Origin: Byssochlamys sp. IMV 00236
Lineage: Eukaryota; Ascomycota; Eurotiomycetes; Eurotiales; Thermoascaceae
Assembly (NCBI GenBank): GCA_001931875.2
Contig: MSJH02000810.1
Location: forward strand, 755,535 to 819,534
Direction: 5' to 3'
DNA length: 64,000 nucleotides
Shown: piece after piece, positions 1-13,834 of the stretch
Numbering within the stretch: position 1 is the stretch's first letter
How the letters are laid out: each line of letters opens with the position of its first letter
Program-made: the position numbers and the translations under genes
Notes under the pieces: generated by a model
What the model saw: only the letters and a program-made list of their open reading frames with translations
Told to the model about the DNA's origin: nothing
Databases searched by the model: none

Positions 1-3000
1 CTTTAATATAGTAGTAGCTTTAGCTTATATACTAGTTTTCTTATATATTAAATTATCTTAAATAGTCTAATATATTATTATAAGAGCTTTCTTTCTAATA
101 CCTTTATTGCCAGTATTAAATAGCCTTTATAAAGGTATAAATAGACTTAGTTACTAGGCGTAAAGGTAATATAGAGATATTACTAGTTATAGTATTACTT
201 AGCCGATATAACTGCTATTTTTATAGCTTCTCTTATATTAATTCTATATATAAAGCTTTATTTTAATTTTATATTATATATAAGGTCTATAAATATAAGT
301 AATTTAATACTATATATTAGCTAATATAGTATATGCCCTATAAATATACTTTTATTACTATTAAAAGCTTCCTAAAGCTATAATAATACTAAAAGCTAAT
401 TTATAGAGATATTTAGTATATTAAAAAAATACTTAAGAGTTATTTCTACTTATTAGTTTATTCGCTTTAATTACCTATCTATTTATAGATAAAATATTAT
501 AGAAAATAATAGCTAAATATTTAGATATTTAAAAAGTTCCTTCTATAAATTAAATAGAAATTTAAAGTCTTTATTAGAGATAATTTTCTGTAATAAACCC
601 TAGTTCTTAATATATAGATATTTTAGTAGGGCTACTGCCTAATTAGCTGCTATTTAAGTAGCTTTTCCTAGAATAAATATTATTCTCTTAGTAAACTTAT
701 ATATTATTAATATAGCTTAATTAAAGCTATTCTTAGTCTTAAGTAAGCCTATAATAAAATTAATAGTTAATATATTAAATAAGATTAGTAATATTATAAT
801 AAGCTATATAGACCTAAAGGGCTAATATTATTATATTTAATTTACTATATATTTAAGGTAGTAGATAATATAGTCTTATATTAGCTTAAATATTTTATAA
901 ATAGCTAAGCTATTTAATCTATTTAATATCTTATTTATTTTAAGGTAGTTAAGCTAATTATAAGTAAGCTATAATATCTCTAAGATTACTAATTATAGAA
1001 TATATAGGTATTAATATTTATTATACCTATTAACTAAGTATAAAAGACTATCTTCTATTTTATATAGTAATATTACCTTTAATTTATTTTATAGGTTATT
1101 TAAGATTTTATTTTACTTAGAGTCTGTTTAATAGCTTCTTACTAATTTTTTTTTAAACTTAAGGCTTATTTTAACTAGGGAGATATAATAAATATTCGCC
1201 TTATTATTAATATTAGTAATAAAGATATTTATATCTTTAATATCTTCTAGTAAAGGGGTATATAGCTTTATTATAGCTAATAGTAACTGCGATAATATAT
1301 TTAATACTATATTAATTTTACCGGGCTTATAAATAAGATTTAAGTTAAATTATTAAATATATTGCGCTATAAAGACTAGATATAAATTTATTTACTTTAT
1401 TAAACTAGATTTTAGTATAATCTACTTAGCTATAGCTAGGGTAATATTATAATCTATAAATACTATAATAGTTAACCTTAACGCTTTAATAAGATAGTAT
1501 ATCTTCTTAAGTATTTATATTAAATATATAACCTCTAACTTTATTAGCTAGTATTTTATTTTTATTAAGTTTAATTATTTTAACAGGAATAGAATTAGCT
1601 GCACCTTTAATTTACTTAATATTACCTTAGCTAATAAGCTAGCTGCTAAAAGATAATATTTATCTGCTAATACTTTATTATATAAATAGTATACTATTAT
1701 ACTAAGATTATATTTTAATATATTTACCCTAAATCTACCTGCTATATTAAGGTTAATATAAAATAGTCTTTTTAGTAAGAAGTAGGCTAAAAAGAATAAA
1801 TCCTAGAAATATTATTTAATTTTTTAAAATAACTATAACTCTTATTTAATTAAGAGGTTTATTTAAGTATTAGTTATAAATTTCTAATATAGCTTTCTCT
1901 TAGTAGGATTAAGGTATAATAATAATATCTTATAGTCTTATAAGAGATCTATAATAATTATATATTCTAAAATATATTAGCGGAACTATTTTATAAGAGT
2001 AAAAAAGTATTTAAGGTCTTTTAATATAGTAGGGAAAGATAGGTTTATTATAGCCTTTATCTTCTCCTCTAGGTTAACTATATTAAAGGTATTAACCTAA
2101 TAACTTAGCAGCGTTACTAAGAGAAACTTAATAAAGAACTTTTTAAGATTTAGAGTAATATTAAGCTTCTATATTATAGAAAAGAGTATATATAAGTATT
2201 ACTTATAATTATTTAATATCTTTAATACTATAACTAGATTATTTATATAAATATAAATAAACTTTTAAAACTTCTATAAGTAATAGTCTATAATTTATTA
2301 AATATAAATAAGCATATTATAAAATCCTATTATAGCTATATTAAAAACCTCTTAACCTTAATAATTTACTACTACTAATTATAACTAATAGAGTAAGAAT
2401 ACTCTTTATTAATAGAAGAATAAAATCGTGTTATAAATAGAAATAAAGGGCTTTCTTATTATTATTACTAGAATTTTATCTTATAGCAGAATAAAATAGA
2501 TATTAGGTTCTATTTCTTAGTTTAATGCATAAATATCTACTATTATATACCCTTTTTATATCTATTAGCTATTCTTTTTTACTATTTTCTAAATAATAAA
2601 GATTAAATATTTAGTAAGTATATAGCTATTAGCCTATTTTATATAGCCTAAATTATAAAGTTTATTAAAAATATTATTTATAACCTTTTAATCTACTAGT
2701 TTTAATAAGTAAACCTTAAATTAATATAAGAGCTAAGTTTCTTAATCTTTCTTTAATAGTATTTATATCTATTAATCTTTTAATATATTAGTAAAGCTAT
2801 AGTTATCTTATATATTATATAATTTAATAATTTACTATAGCTAATTAATAATATCTTTATTTTTATAAATAGTAATACCTTTTACTATAACTTATTTTAG
2901 GCTTAGCTTATATACTATTTTTAAGGTCAGTTTTTTATAGCCTTTCTATAGAGATTTTATAAGTAATATTATTATAAAGTTAATTAGTAAAATATCTATA

Positions 3001-6000
3001 TTATTTAACTTACTAAGTATTTCTAATTATATCTTTTATAAGATAGCCTATAATTGCTCTAAGAAATTAGAGGCTTAAATAAATATTATATTAGCGTTAA
3101 CTATATATATAAAGAGCGCGATATAATTATAGCATAAGTTAAAAAGATAGTCTCTATTATTAACTAATTTTTTTTTTATTATAATAGGTAGTTATATATT
3201 AAATCTTAATAGTATTATTATCTGCTAGGCTAAATAAATAGGTTAAAGTATATAATGCTCTAGTTTTATAATAATTTTTATCAGAATAATTATACTTTAG
3301 CAGGTATTAATAATAGCAGTTCTATTACCTATATTAAGTATAAACCCTTAAAGTATAAGGATATTATTATTTAAGAGAATATTTATTCTTAAGCTATTAA
3401 TAAGGTGCGCCTTTATATTAATTCTAGCCCTAACCTTTTAGCTATTAAGGATAGTTAAAAAGTTAAGTAAAAGTTAAGTAAACTAGCTAGAGAGTAGGGC
3501 TATATTACTAATCTCTTAGATAATAATCTTTAAGGTATTTAATAATAGTATATATAAAGCTTATTATTAAAGAAATTATCTATTAATAATAGTTATAGAA
3601 TAATTATTATTTAAACAGATAGTAATATGTTTTTAAAAGTCTATTATATAAGCCTTTATTCTAATATAATACTATCCCCTAAAGTAATTTCCTATACTTA
3701 TCTAGGGTTATATTAGTGCTATTAACTATACTATTTATAGTATATCTTCTCTATATACTAAGGGTATCTTTAGCTTCTCCTTTATATTATTATACTTAAA
3801 TTATATATTATAAAAGTATTAGTATAGATTATTATTTAACTTAAATTTATAAGAATATATATAATATTTATAGATAGGGACCTTTAATTAAATATAATAG
3901 GCGAAGTAGTTAGCGCTATAATTCTTTATATAGTCCCCTAAATCTTTAAAGTATTAGACTTCTTTATCTGACCTAATATAGCTATTTACTCTTATATCTC
4001 TATATTCTATATAATAGATCTCTTAGTAAAATCTATCTGTAAAAAAACCCTTATTTTTATTATTTATTAGGGTAAATACAGATTATATAATTAATTATAG
4101 CTCTTCTACTCTTAATTCTTCTAAGTTATTATTAATATATATATTATATGCTCGCTATAGAGTAATATTATTTAGGGTTATTTAATTATAATTTAGCATA
4201 AATAGCTATAAATTTATATTACAGTTCTATAGGAGTATTTACTAGATAATATTCCCTAGGTTAAACTAGTTATAATTCTGTGCGAGTAATAATTAAAAGA
4301 GTATAGAGAATTTACCTCTTCTACCTCCTCTATTAATAAATTGTTTTATTTAATTCTAGGGAATATTAGCTATTAGTCTTATGTTTTAAGGTTACTATAG
4401 TTATAGTATTAGATTATTAGGTTATCTTTAATTACTATATTAATATGCCTAGTATAGTAATAACTACTAATAGCTTAAATTGCTATATCTATAATTACTA
4501 TACTAATTCTATAATAGCGCTAGTTATTAATAATTCTTTAAATTAGCCTAGTCTTATTATATTATATAGGCCTTATTTATTAATTCTATAAACTGTATTA
4601 GTAATATATTCTTATTAGGGTAAATAAGATCCTTTTATATATATAGAGAAAATTTTATCTAAGCTAAGTAGAGCTATATATATATTATATTTAGGCTTAT
4701 TACTTTATGCAGCTAGATAACTATTTATATAAAGCTCTATAATATAACCCTATTCTTAATATTAATTATTAAGTATAATATTCTTTCTAGTCTATATAGT
4801 TATACTAGTATTAATTTTAAAATACTTTATTAATAGTAAAATCTATACCTCTTTTATAAGGCGTACTTATAGGCTATTTTATTTAAAATTAAAGAGCTCC
4901 GCTATATATTATTAAAATGCTTATCCCTTAAAAAATATATAAAGCCTTAGCCAGATCTATTCTTTACCCTTAATTAATATAAGATCTTAAATATACTCTA
5001 TAAATAGATAAATATTCTTATAAAATATTTAACTATCTATAGTAATAATTAGCCCTAAGCTAATATATTTATAATTCTTAAGGTTTAGTTAAAAGAACTT
5101 AAGTTCCTCTTACTTCTATAATAATACGCTATTTAAATATATATTTATTAATATAGCTATAATATTACTTATAATATTATTATTTAAGTTAGCGTAATTT
5201 TTATTTAATTATAGCTCTCTTTATTTATTAAGCTGCTAAAAGAGTCTTTATATTATCTTATTAAACTTAATTATCGCCCTTATTATTTCTATAATAAATA
5301 TATTAGTATTAATATTAGATAAGTTAATATTAATTAATAGTCTAGCCTTAATATTATTATTTATATCTCTACCTTTAACTAATAGTAATATTATATTATA
5401 TATAAGTCTTTTATCTTTTATACTACTTATTTCTTTATCCTATTATTAATTAATTATAATATTATTACTTAGATTAGTCTTATTACTTAAAGGCAATTAA
5501 CCTATATTAAAAATTAAAGGGTAAAAGTTAATTCCTATATATAGTAATCTTAACTATATCTTAGAAAAGTCTAAGAAAATATTAGAGATATTTATAAGAT
5601 ATTTAGGTATAAAATATTCTTAGTTTAAGAATGCTAAGGTATTTCCTTAAAGGTTAAAGGAGACTCTTACTTATATTAAATATAATAATAATATCTTAAA
5701 GTAGCTATAGCTTAATAAATTAATTAATTTTTATATTACTTCTTTTTTTAAGAATACCTTTTATTCCTATTATTAGAATAAGAAAATAGAGTTATTAGCT
5801 AATGCCTTTATTACTCTATAAAAGCTGCTTATAGCTTAGTTTAAAGTGCTTTAGTTAATTATTTAGTTAGCGGGGAAGGTAAAAGATCTTATATATAGAG
5901 TAATACTGCCCCTTAATATAATTATAGTAATACTAAGATAATTAGCAGTTAAGATTAGACTCTATAGAGCTAAATAAAATAAAATAATAAAATTAATAAG

Positions 6001-8450
6001 AAATAGAATAGATTAAAGAAACTAGTCTTTAAAACTAGATTAATTCTATTAAAATATAATAAGCTAAAAGGCTATAGAGATAGCTTATAGTAAAATTATA
6101 GGTAAATATTATTAAATAGAGAGAGTAAGATTAAATATAGACTTATAGTACTATAGTAATATTAGAGTAGTCTTTATTATTTATATAGTACTCTATGCGA
6201 GATAATAGGCTTAGTTAATTAAAGTCTAATAATCTTAAAGTCTTAAAGCTTAAAATAAAGATAATAAAGAATACTCTAATTAATTAAAATATACTACTAT
6301 TTATAATAGTATAGCTATAGTAAAATAAAGATATAAAAAGGTTAATTCTTCTAACTAGGAGATATTACTACTAAGTATATTAAAGGCGATATAGTACTGC
6401 CTCGCTATGCGGGCGGTATAGCTAGAGCAGGCCTATATCTATAACATTAAGTTTTAAATAGAAACTTACCCCCTATAGTTTTTATAACTTTTCCTAAGAG
6501 TAAGTAGAGATATTTATCTAGATAGCTTTATTATTTATTAATTTTATAGGCTTTAATTATTATAATATATTGTCTAGAATTTTCTATATAAAATTAGTCT
6601 TATTTAAATAGTTATAAAATAGCTATAATATATTAGCGGTTTTTATTTAGTATATTAAAGAAAACGCGATAGCGAGGCAGTATTAGACTAAGAAATTTAA
6701 TCTTACTATTAGAGTAATTATAAGATTAATATTAACTATTTTTTAAGTTATTATAACTATAATAATATAGGTTTAAAAAATAAAATATTAACTTTATTAT
6801 ATAAGATAATTATTATCTTAGTTAATAATTTTAATTAAAGAAATATCTTTTTTTATTATAATTATAAGTTTAATATCTTATATAATTATATTAGAAATAA
6901 AGGTAATTCTTCTAATAATAGTTAGTCTATTCTAAAATATTCTTTTATAGAGTATTTTTTAGTAATATTATTTTAAAAGAATAAGATAAGTATTATAACT
7001 ATACTTATTATTATAATTAATCTAGTATTAGCTTAATTATTAATAACTTTTATTTACCGCTTATAGTATATAATTATTAAGATTATTACTTTAAGTATTA
7101 GCGGGTATTATATATATATATAGCTATATATTACTGATTAAATCTATTAGCTATTATAATATAATCTATATAATTAAGGTTATTATAGTCTAGATTTTCT
7201 TCTATATAATTATAAATATAGGTTTTTAATCTTTAAATAAAGTATTCCTTAAGTTTATAATTTAATAGAAGAGAGTTAAATTATTATTATAATATAAGTA
7301 ATTTAATAGTATATTTTATAATAAAATATATTTATATTAATTAATAATATTTATTATAGTTATATACTTTTTAATTAATATTTTTATATAATATTAAGAT
7401 CTACTATAACTAATTATCTAAGATATTAAACTCTATAGCTCTTCTTATCTTAATATTATTAGATTAAGTTTCTTATATTAATCTTATATTACCTCTTAAA
7501 AATTTAATATAATATTATATAATTTCTTATTAATTCTTAAACTAGTCTTTAGTATTATATTATTAAATATAATTATAAATTTTAAACTTTTAAACTTTTA
7601 AAAGTTCTATATTATATTTACTCTTATATAAAAAAGGGGTTTTAAGCTTAAATCTAAGTCTATTATTAAGGCCTATTATTTATATTATTTATACCTAAAT
7701 AATATTAATAATATTATTAGTAATTTAAGCTAAGAGACTTAATAAATTAAGATTTAGTTATAATAAGTTTAGTATTATAATATTTATAGCTTATTCTAAA
7801 GTTAAAAGAGGTTATCTTAAATTAAATATTTTAATACCTAATATTAATTAGTTATTTTTATTTAGGTCTATATAGCTAATATAATTAACTAAGTCTTCTA
7901 TTATAGTTATTATAGTTATTTAAGATTTTAATTATTAAAGTAATTATTAAATATTTATCTTAGTTTTTTTTATAATAAAGGTATATTTATATTCTATTAT
8001 TTACCCTTTATAGCTAATATATTATTATAAATTAAATTTTAATATAATTCTTTATCTTTGTTTTTTTTTTCCTAAGTATAGCAGTAAGATTAGGTTTAGA
8101 AATATTTTATATTTACTTAATTTAGTATAAATAAAAAGTTATAAGATAAAGTTTAAGTTATTATTATCTAAATTTAAGTTTTCTTAATATTATATATATT
8201 ATTATATTATTATTATTATAGCTAACTGCTATATTATTAAATAAATAGTATCTTTTATATTTAATATTATATTTTAAGCTTTTTTATATATAGTAATATA
8301 ATAATTATTATAATTATTAATATTATAATATAATAATATTAGCCTATTTAGGCTATAGCCTTCTAGGCTTATATAATCCCCTTATTATTACCTAATCTAG
8401 ATATTTAGATATACTACTAGATATTATTCAGAAGAAAAAAGTTAATTACT
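1..8450. repeat. AT-saturated, RIP-like repeat block without genes
   Basis: The stretch is almost entirely A and T, with TA by far the commonest dinucleotide and CA/TG and CG strongly depleted. Stops are dense in all six frames and no open frame above 60 codons survives. This is the pattern left by repeat-induced point mutation (C to T on both strands), which in ascomycetes acts on repeated sequences, so the block is probably one or more old transposons mutated past recognition. I looked for reverse transcriptase motifs and could not support any family. Composition flips to about 50% GC within a few tens of bases near 8450, a sharp isochore edge. It may be a heterochromatic island or a subtelomeric or pericentromeric flank. 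Confidence 0.8.
6397..6680. mobile_element. Tc1/mariner-like MITE with near-perfect terminal inverted repeats
   Basis: The left end at 6397 reads CTGCCTCGCTATGCG and the right end (6664-6680) reads CGCGATAGCGAGGCAG. These are inverted copies over about 16 bp with one or two differences, and each end abuts a TA dinucleotide (6395-6396 and 6681-6682), the target-site duplication of Tc1/mariner/Fot1 elements. The ends and the first 40 bp keep G and C, unlike the mutated surroundings, although the centre is AT-rich. At 284 bp it carries no transposase and would be non-autonomous. No intact autonomous partner is visible in the window. Confidence 0.55.
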
Positions 8451-9486
8451 AAGAGATATCTGTGCCTAAGGCTATATAGTAGAGAATGACTAAGCTAGAT
8501 GACATAAGAAAAGACCACAATCGCTTTTGATCCATCTTAAGAAGAAGAACATCTCACCATAGTCCTGTGTCTTATATGTCACTGCCTTTGAATGTCGCAG
8601 GAATATGTTATCTTCGTGTGTTTGAACCATACGGACTCTTTTTGGACTGGTGACTGCAATGCTAACCATGACTCGTCCATGCTGCCACTGGATGGTCATC
8701 ATCCATGGAACGCAGTGCTATTCCGGCAATATTTCTTCGGTAGACTGCTCGAATGGTTAATCGACGCAGTCTGTGGCTTACTGAGTACCAGCTATATGGT
8801 TTATTCTTTCGACCTTCAGAGAGGAATATATCACCGCTTCCGGGCACACTTGCGAGGTTGGATCATGAACTGGTAAGGATTAGACGGTTAGAGTTTTACA
8901 TACCACGATAGAAGTGGAAGAAGTATAAGGCAGAGATACCAGTATGTCTCCGCAGGAGCTCCTGGTTATGGCTGAAGAAAAACGCCTTTGAACCATGGGC
9001 CAACACGGCATCATGAACATCATCGGGGATGCGACATATCTCCAACCCATGCCTGTGGCGTTTGAACGACTCGAGTCGAGAACGGTCCTAACTTATATCC
9101 AAGGTAACCCTCGACCTATCAATTCTGTTTCTTTGCACATGGAATCTGGAGTCAACTCTAGAAACGGACGTTCCGAGACATACACCCAGCATTCAGTAAT
9201 ATCCCAGTGACATAGTAGAGCAATTTTGCGGGGGATTGACCAGGGCTACGTGCATGATCTCTGCTTGTCCTGTAGGTACAGTACATTGGACCTCAACTAG
9301 TCTTGTAGGGTCGTGACGTCTTGAGATTTTTGTCTCGTTGGAAGAGCCACCAATATGCCGGACTATATAGGTGCTTCGAAGGAGTTTTCTTCACCTGACA
9401 TTGGAGTCAAGCAGAGGAAAGCGACATTTTTCTTCATATCAGTTTTCGGTTCCCATTAGCAGTATCTCCATTGGAGCAATTTCGAG
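8451..9486. other. Intergenic: edge of the AT block and aquaporin promoter
   Basis: Normal-composition DNA begins here. Short open frames at 8592-8876 and 8995-9210 resemble no protein I know and have no convincing intron structure. A weak TATA-like element (ACTATATAGG) near 9362, about 125 bp before the aquaporin ATG, is the only promoter-like signal noticed. Confidence 0.5.
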
Positions 9487-10537
9487 ATGACATTCCTTTC
9501 GAAAAATCGCTCAGGGAGCACCATGTCACTCTCCACTCATAGAAGTCAGCTCCCCATGCTGAATCTCCCCGACAGTACGCGGAACAACATCATCGCCGTT
9601 ATTGGGGAATTCGTGGGAACCTTTCTGTTTTTGTTCTTTTCCTTTGCTGGGACGCAGATCTCTAATACGCCAAAACCCCCTGATGGCGCCAATCCGAATA
9701 CGTCCAACCTTCTCTATGCATCCCTCAGTTTTGGATTCTCATTGACAGTCAATGTGTGGGCGTTTTACAGGGTCACAGGAGGCCTGTTCAATCCTTCGGT
9801 ATTGATGACATTGGTAGCATTGAAGAACTAGCTAACGAATGATAGGTCACGCTTGCTCTTTTCCTCGTTGGAGGACTTCCCGCTGTCCGGAGTGTATTAG
9901 TCTTTGCTTCCCAACTTGTGGGTGGAATCGCGGCAGCTGGAGTGGTGTCAGCACTTTTTCCAGGCGCCCTCAATGTCGGGACCAGGTTGGGTGGAGGTGC
10001 ATCTATATCCCAAGGCTTGTTTATCGAAGTGTTCTTGACGGCGCAGCTTGTCTTCGTTATCATTATGCTAGCTGCCGTGAAGCACAAGTCCACGTTCCTG
10101 GCCCCAGTAGGAATTGGCCTGACCTTCTTCGTCACCGAGATGATTGGTATGTCTCACGTCTTCTTGTCTCTGCCATGGGCTGTTCTGACGGATTAGGAAT
10201 CTACTACACTGGTGGTTCCCTCAACCCTGCGAGGTCTCTCGGACCAGATGTGATAAACAGGCAGTTTCCCGGATACCATTGGATCTACTGGGTTGGTCCT
10301 CTGCTTGGCTCACTGCTGGCATCCGGATTTTTCGCTCTGCTGAAGCAATTGCGCTACCAGACCTGTAACCCTGGTCAGGATTACAATGAACTGGAGGCCC
10401 AGCTACAGTCAGGAAACCTAGACCGGGCGATATCCCCTCAAGGAAGGAAGGGACATACGAGAGGTCTATCGGATGATACAGTCACTCCTGAGCATGAATT
10501 GCCGCCGGGTTCCCCTCAATCAAGATCTGTAGTTTAG
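9487..10537 (+). CDS. Aquaporin / aquaglyceroporin (MIP family)
   Basis: Membrane channel for water or small neutral solutes, about 317 aa from three exons: 9487-9798, 9846-10146 and 10197-10537. Both introns are GT-AG (47 and 50 bp), the first with a GCTAAC branch site, and removing them gives one continuous frame. Hydrophobic segments match six transmembrane helices. The second pore box, in loop E, is a canonical NPARS near residue 210. The first, in loop B, reads NPSVT instead of NPAVT, spanning the first splice junction at residues 103-105. The C-terminal tail of about 60 residues is hydrophilic and Ser/Pro-rich. An alternative start 14 codons in (MSLSTH) is possible; the upstream ATG is kept because it opens the frame. 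Solute specificity cannot be told. Confidence 0.88.
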
Positions 10538-11639
10538 CATCCGGCAGGAAAACAGTTATGTGCACTGAGGGTGGATATGGATCAGGCTTTGGTCCATACT
10601 ATCAGAGCTTAATTGCGACAGCAACAGCATAGCAATGTCGCTTTGATGCCGTGGACGAGAGGAGAGTAAGCTATGAGGGAAGGATATCACAGACGGTAGG
10701 AGAATTGTCTGATTATAATTCACAACTGTTCATAGTAGACAGCCACGAAAATACAAGCGTCTTGATTTCGATCTGAAAGGAAGAAGTAGAGGGGTCATAA
10801 CTGTATACTGAGGCCCAAGCGTAAGTAGTATTTAGCGCTCATGCACCTATCGGAGAATGCGACGATCGAGAAGACTTGCAGGCTGTTTCAGAAGCGGTAG
10901 CACTAAAACGTACGTGACCCTATTGGAGTCCATTTTGTCGTGGACATCCTCGATAAAGAGCCTAGATAACCTATGCAATGACACCCATGCTGAGATAGGT
11001 TCGATAGTTAACGCGTGAAGTTGCCCAACACGAACAAGTTGCAGCCGGGATTGCGAGACCCTTTGACGCCACACGCGGACAATGATGTGGCGTGAATAAT
11101 ACTAAATTGAGTACGGAGTAGCTAGCTAACTATGAACAGTTACGCGGTTGTTATTCTTATCGTGTCTTATCAAGACCCTTCCAGAATATCAAGACAGCGT
11201 GACAAGTCCATTGCGATGCATGACTATCTTGCGTTTCCATGAGCTAAGCTGCAACAACCACGAGTTGATAAGTAAATGACCCACTGGAAATACCATGATC
11301 ATCCAGGCATTCCGGCTTCAAGCGAAAGGGAGGCCAATGCGCTTTAGCGGTGGTATCTCTAGTTTCGCTCTAACTGCTGCCTCCACGGCTTGTATCTACA
11401 GTTTGCGGGGATCATGTAGCCCTAGCGTGTCATGGCCTTATCTTTCTCCTCTTTCGTATTATCAGTCAACTGCGAATATCTTAGTGGTGCGTGGGCCGGT
11501 AAGCTCGCTCGTTGGCCATCGCCAGCTATGTAGGGCGTACAAATCCGCCCTGTGCCCATTTCGGCATGCGTCGACAGTGGGTTTTGTTTCTTGCTGACTC
11601 TTTTTCAAATCGTTATACTGCTGTCAATCACCCGTCGCC
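10538..11639. other. Intergenic between aquaporin and permease
   Basis: Contains the aquaporin 3' region and the permease upstream region. Open frames at 10847-11074 (minus) and 11295-11597 (plus) are short, match no known family and look like chance. No tRNA or repeat was seen. Confidence 0.5.
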
Positions 11640-13696
11640 ATGGACGAGAAATTAAGTGACAAGCCCAAACGCAGGCCATCTGCGGCCACGGCCGTTCAGG
11701 AGGGGACGATCGTCTCTGATCCGGCGGATGCAGAGCTACTGGGTATGGAGAGCACTCAATAATGACGGTATGGAATTACTGGCTAACTTGAGCAGCTGCG
11801 ATGGGATACAAACAAGAACTACGGAGGCATTATTCGACGGTGCAGGTCTTTGCCATCGCATTCAGTATAATGGGACTGTTGCCCTCGATCGCGTCGACAC
11901 TATCCTTTTCGATCCCTGCGGGTCCCGTGGGAATGGTCTGGGTATGTCTAATGAGGCGTTCATGTACAGTGAGATGGAGTTGCTGATTGGAGGTACGACA
12001 GGGATGGTTTATCGCAAGCTTCTTCATCTTTACAGTCGGTCTCGCAATGGTACGTCGCCTTGGAATATCTGCATTTTTCTGCTCAGAGACAGCTCTAACG
12101 AGCGAGTACCTCTAGGCTGATCTCGCATCTGCAATGCCCACGGCTGGAGGCCTATATTGGTGGACCCATTATTTTGCCGCAGACAAATACAAGAAGCCAT
12201 TGAGTTTCCTCGTCGGTTACAGTAATACCCTCGGATTGATAGGAGGCATCTGTTCGATCGATTGTACGTGGTGATTGAGTTAGCCGCCTGCCATATACTG
12301 TTACTAAATTGTGGGCAGATGGTTTCGCTCTCATGTTGCTTTCGCTCATCTCCATTACCCGCGATGGTGAATGGTCAGCTTCTCGCCCTGTCGTATACGG
12401 CACATACGTTGCTTGTGTGATCTGCCACGGGTTTCTCGCAACGTTCTTCGGTCGCATTATGCCCAAGATCCAGTCTGCTTGCATCTATGCCAATGTCGGA
12501 CTTGTGTTGGCTACAGTCATTGCGCTTCCCATTGGGAAGGCTCACAACAATGGGCCGGTAAATTCTGGTGGCTATGTTTTCGGTCATGTCGAAAACCTCA
12601 CCACTTGGCCGTCTGGCTGGGCATTCATGCTGGCTTGGCTGTCGCCAATTTGGACCATTGGCGCTTTTGATTCTTGCGTGCACATGAGCGAGGAGGCGAC
12701 ACACGCTGCCCGTGCTGTGCCACTCGGTATTTTGTGGTCAATAGGATCGTGCTGGGCTCTTGGATTCCTCTGTCTCTGCATCATTGCGGCCGTTATCGAC
12801 AAGGACTTGACTGCTGTCCTCAATACTAGCTTTGGACAGCCTATGGCGCAGGTGAGCTTTGATTGCTAATGAGCAACTACTTTCTATTAGAATATAATCT
12901 AATAATATCCAACTAGATATATTATGATGCCCTCGGGAAGAAAGGCGCTCTTGGATTCATGTCCGTCCTGACGATCGTTCAGTTTTTCATGGGCTTGAGT
13001 TTGGTATGTACATTTGCCTCGTTCTGATCCCTCCGAATCTCATACTAATTTCAAACACAGGTCATCGCTGCTTCTCGACAAAGTTGGGCTTTCTCCCGCG
13101 ACGGCGCACTCCCATTCTCCAGCTTTTTCCGACATGTCAGCAAACGCATCCGCTTCCAGCCCGTTCGTATGATCTGGGGCGTCGTCGCAGCTGCCGTCAT
13201 CATTGGACTTCTCTGCTTGATTGACGAGGCCGCCTCTAATGCTCTCTTCTCGCTCGCTGTTGCCGGTAATGATGTCGCATGGGGAACGCCCATCTTCTGC
13301 CGTCTCTTCTGGGGTCAGGAGAAGTTCCGTCCCGGCGCCTTCTATACTGGCTGGATGAGCAAGCCTATCGCTATCACAGCTATCGTTTACCTGCTTTTTG
13401 TAATTATTCTGTGCATGTTCCCCACTACGGGACCTAATCCAAGTCGTAAGTGTTCCTTTCCTATAATGCCCTATTTTCAGCTAATTCTAACTCTCAATAC
13501 AGCGGACGATATGAACTATACCGTTGTCATCAACTGCGCAATTTGGCTAGGTGCGCTATTGTATTATGTTCTCTCCGCGCGGAAATGGTTCACAGGTCCC
13601 AAGATGACGGTCGGGTCTGAATCTGAGAGTGATCAGGAGGTCTCGAATGGATCTAATGATGGGAATACTCAGCCAGAGCATGTTGCAGTGAAATAG
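11640..13696 (+). CDS. Amino acid/choline-type permease (APC superfamily, GABA permease-like)
   Basis: Plasma-membrane transporter of the fungal amino acid-choline group that includes GABA (Uga4/GabA) and choline (Hnm1) permeases; the substrate is unassigned. Eight exons join in frame to 547 aa: 11640-11742, 11796-11941, 12002-12049, 12116-12263, 12319-12851, 12917-13003, 13061-13445 and 13503-13696, all with GT-AG introns. About 12 hydrophobic helices follow a 35-residue hydrophilic N-terminus. Family landmarks include the S-I-A-S-T-L-S segment of TM1, GMVWGWF, ADLASAMPTAGGLYWW and the EEATHAARAVP segment after TM6. The C-terminus is acidic and Ser/Asn-rich. ATG 11640 is chosen because it begins the longest frame splicing cleanly into TM1. 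The gene is intact. Confidence 0.88.
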
Positions 13697-13834
13697 GCCT
13701 TGTGACTGACTAGTGCGATTATATTTATATCTCGATTTAAATTTACACTGCAGCATTGTCACCAACAAACAGTCATTGAATCCTGTCTATATATAACAAA
13801 AATCACATCCATACCTTGACGCAATCGCCTCTTA

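Noticed and set aside
1300..1700. Possible Ty3/gypsy reverse transcriptase (a KLD-like string) in the AT block
   Set aside because: Too degraded; no further RT motifs in order, and AT-rich DNA yields K, L, N, I and Y strings by chance.
8592..9210. Small genes just right of the AT block
   Set aside because: Short, overlapping frames on both strands with no recognisable motif.
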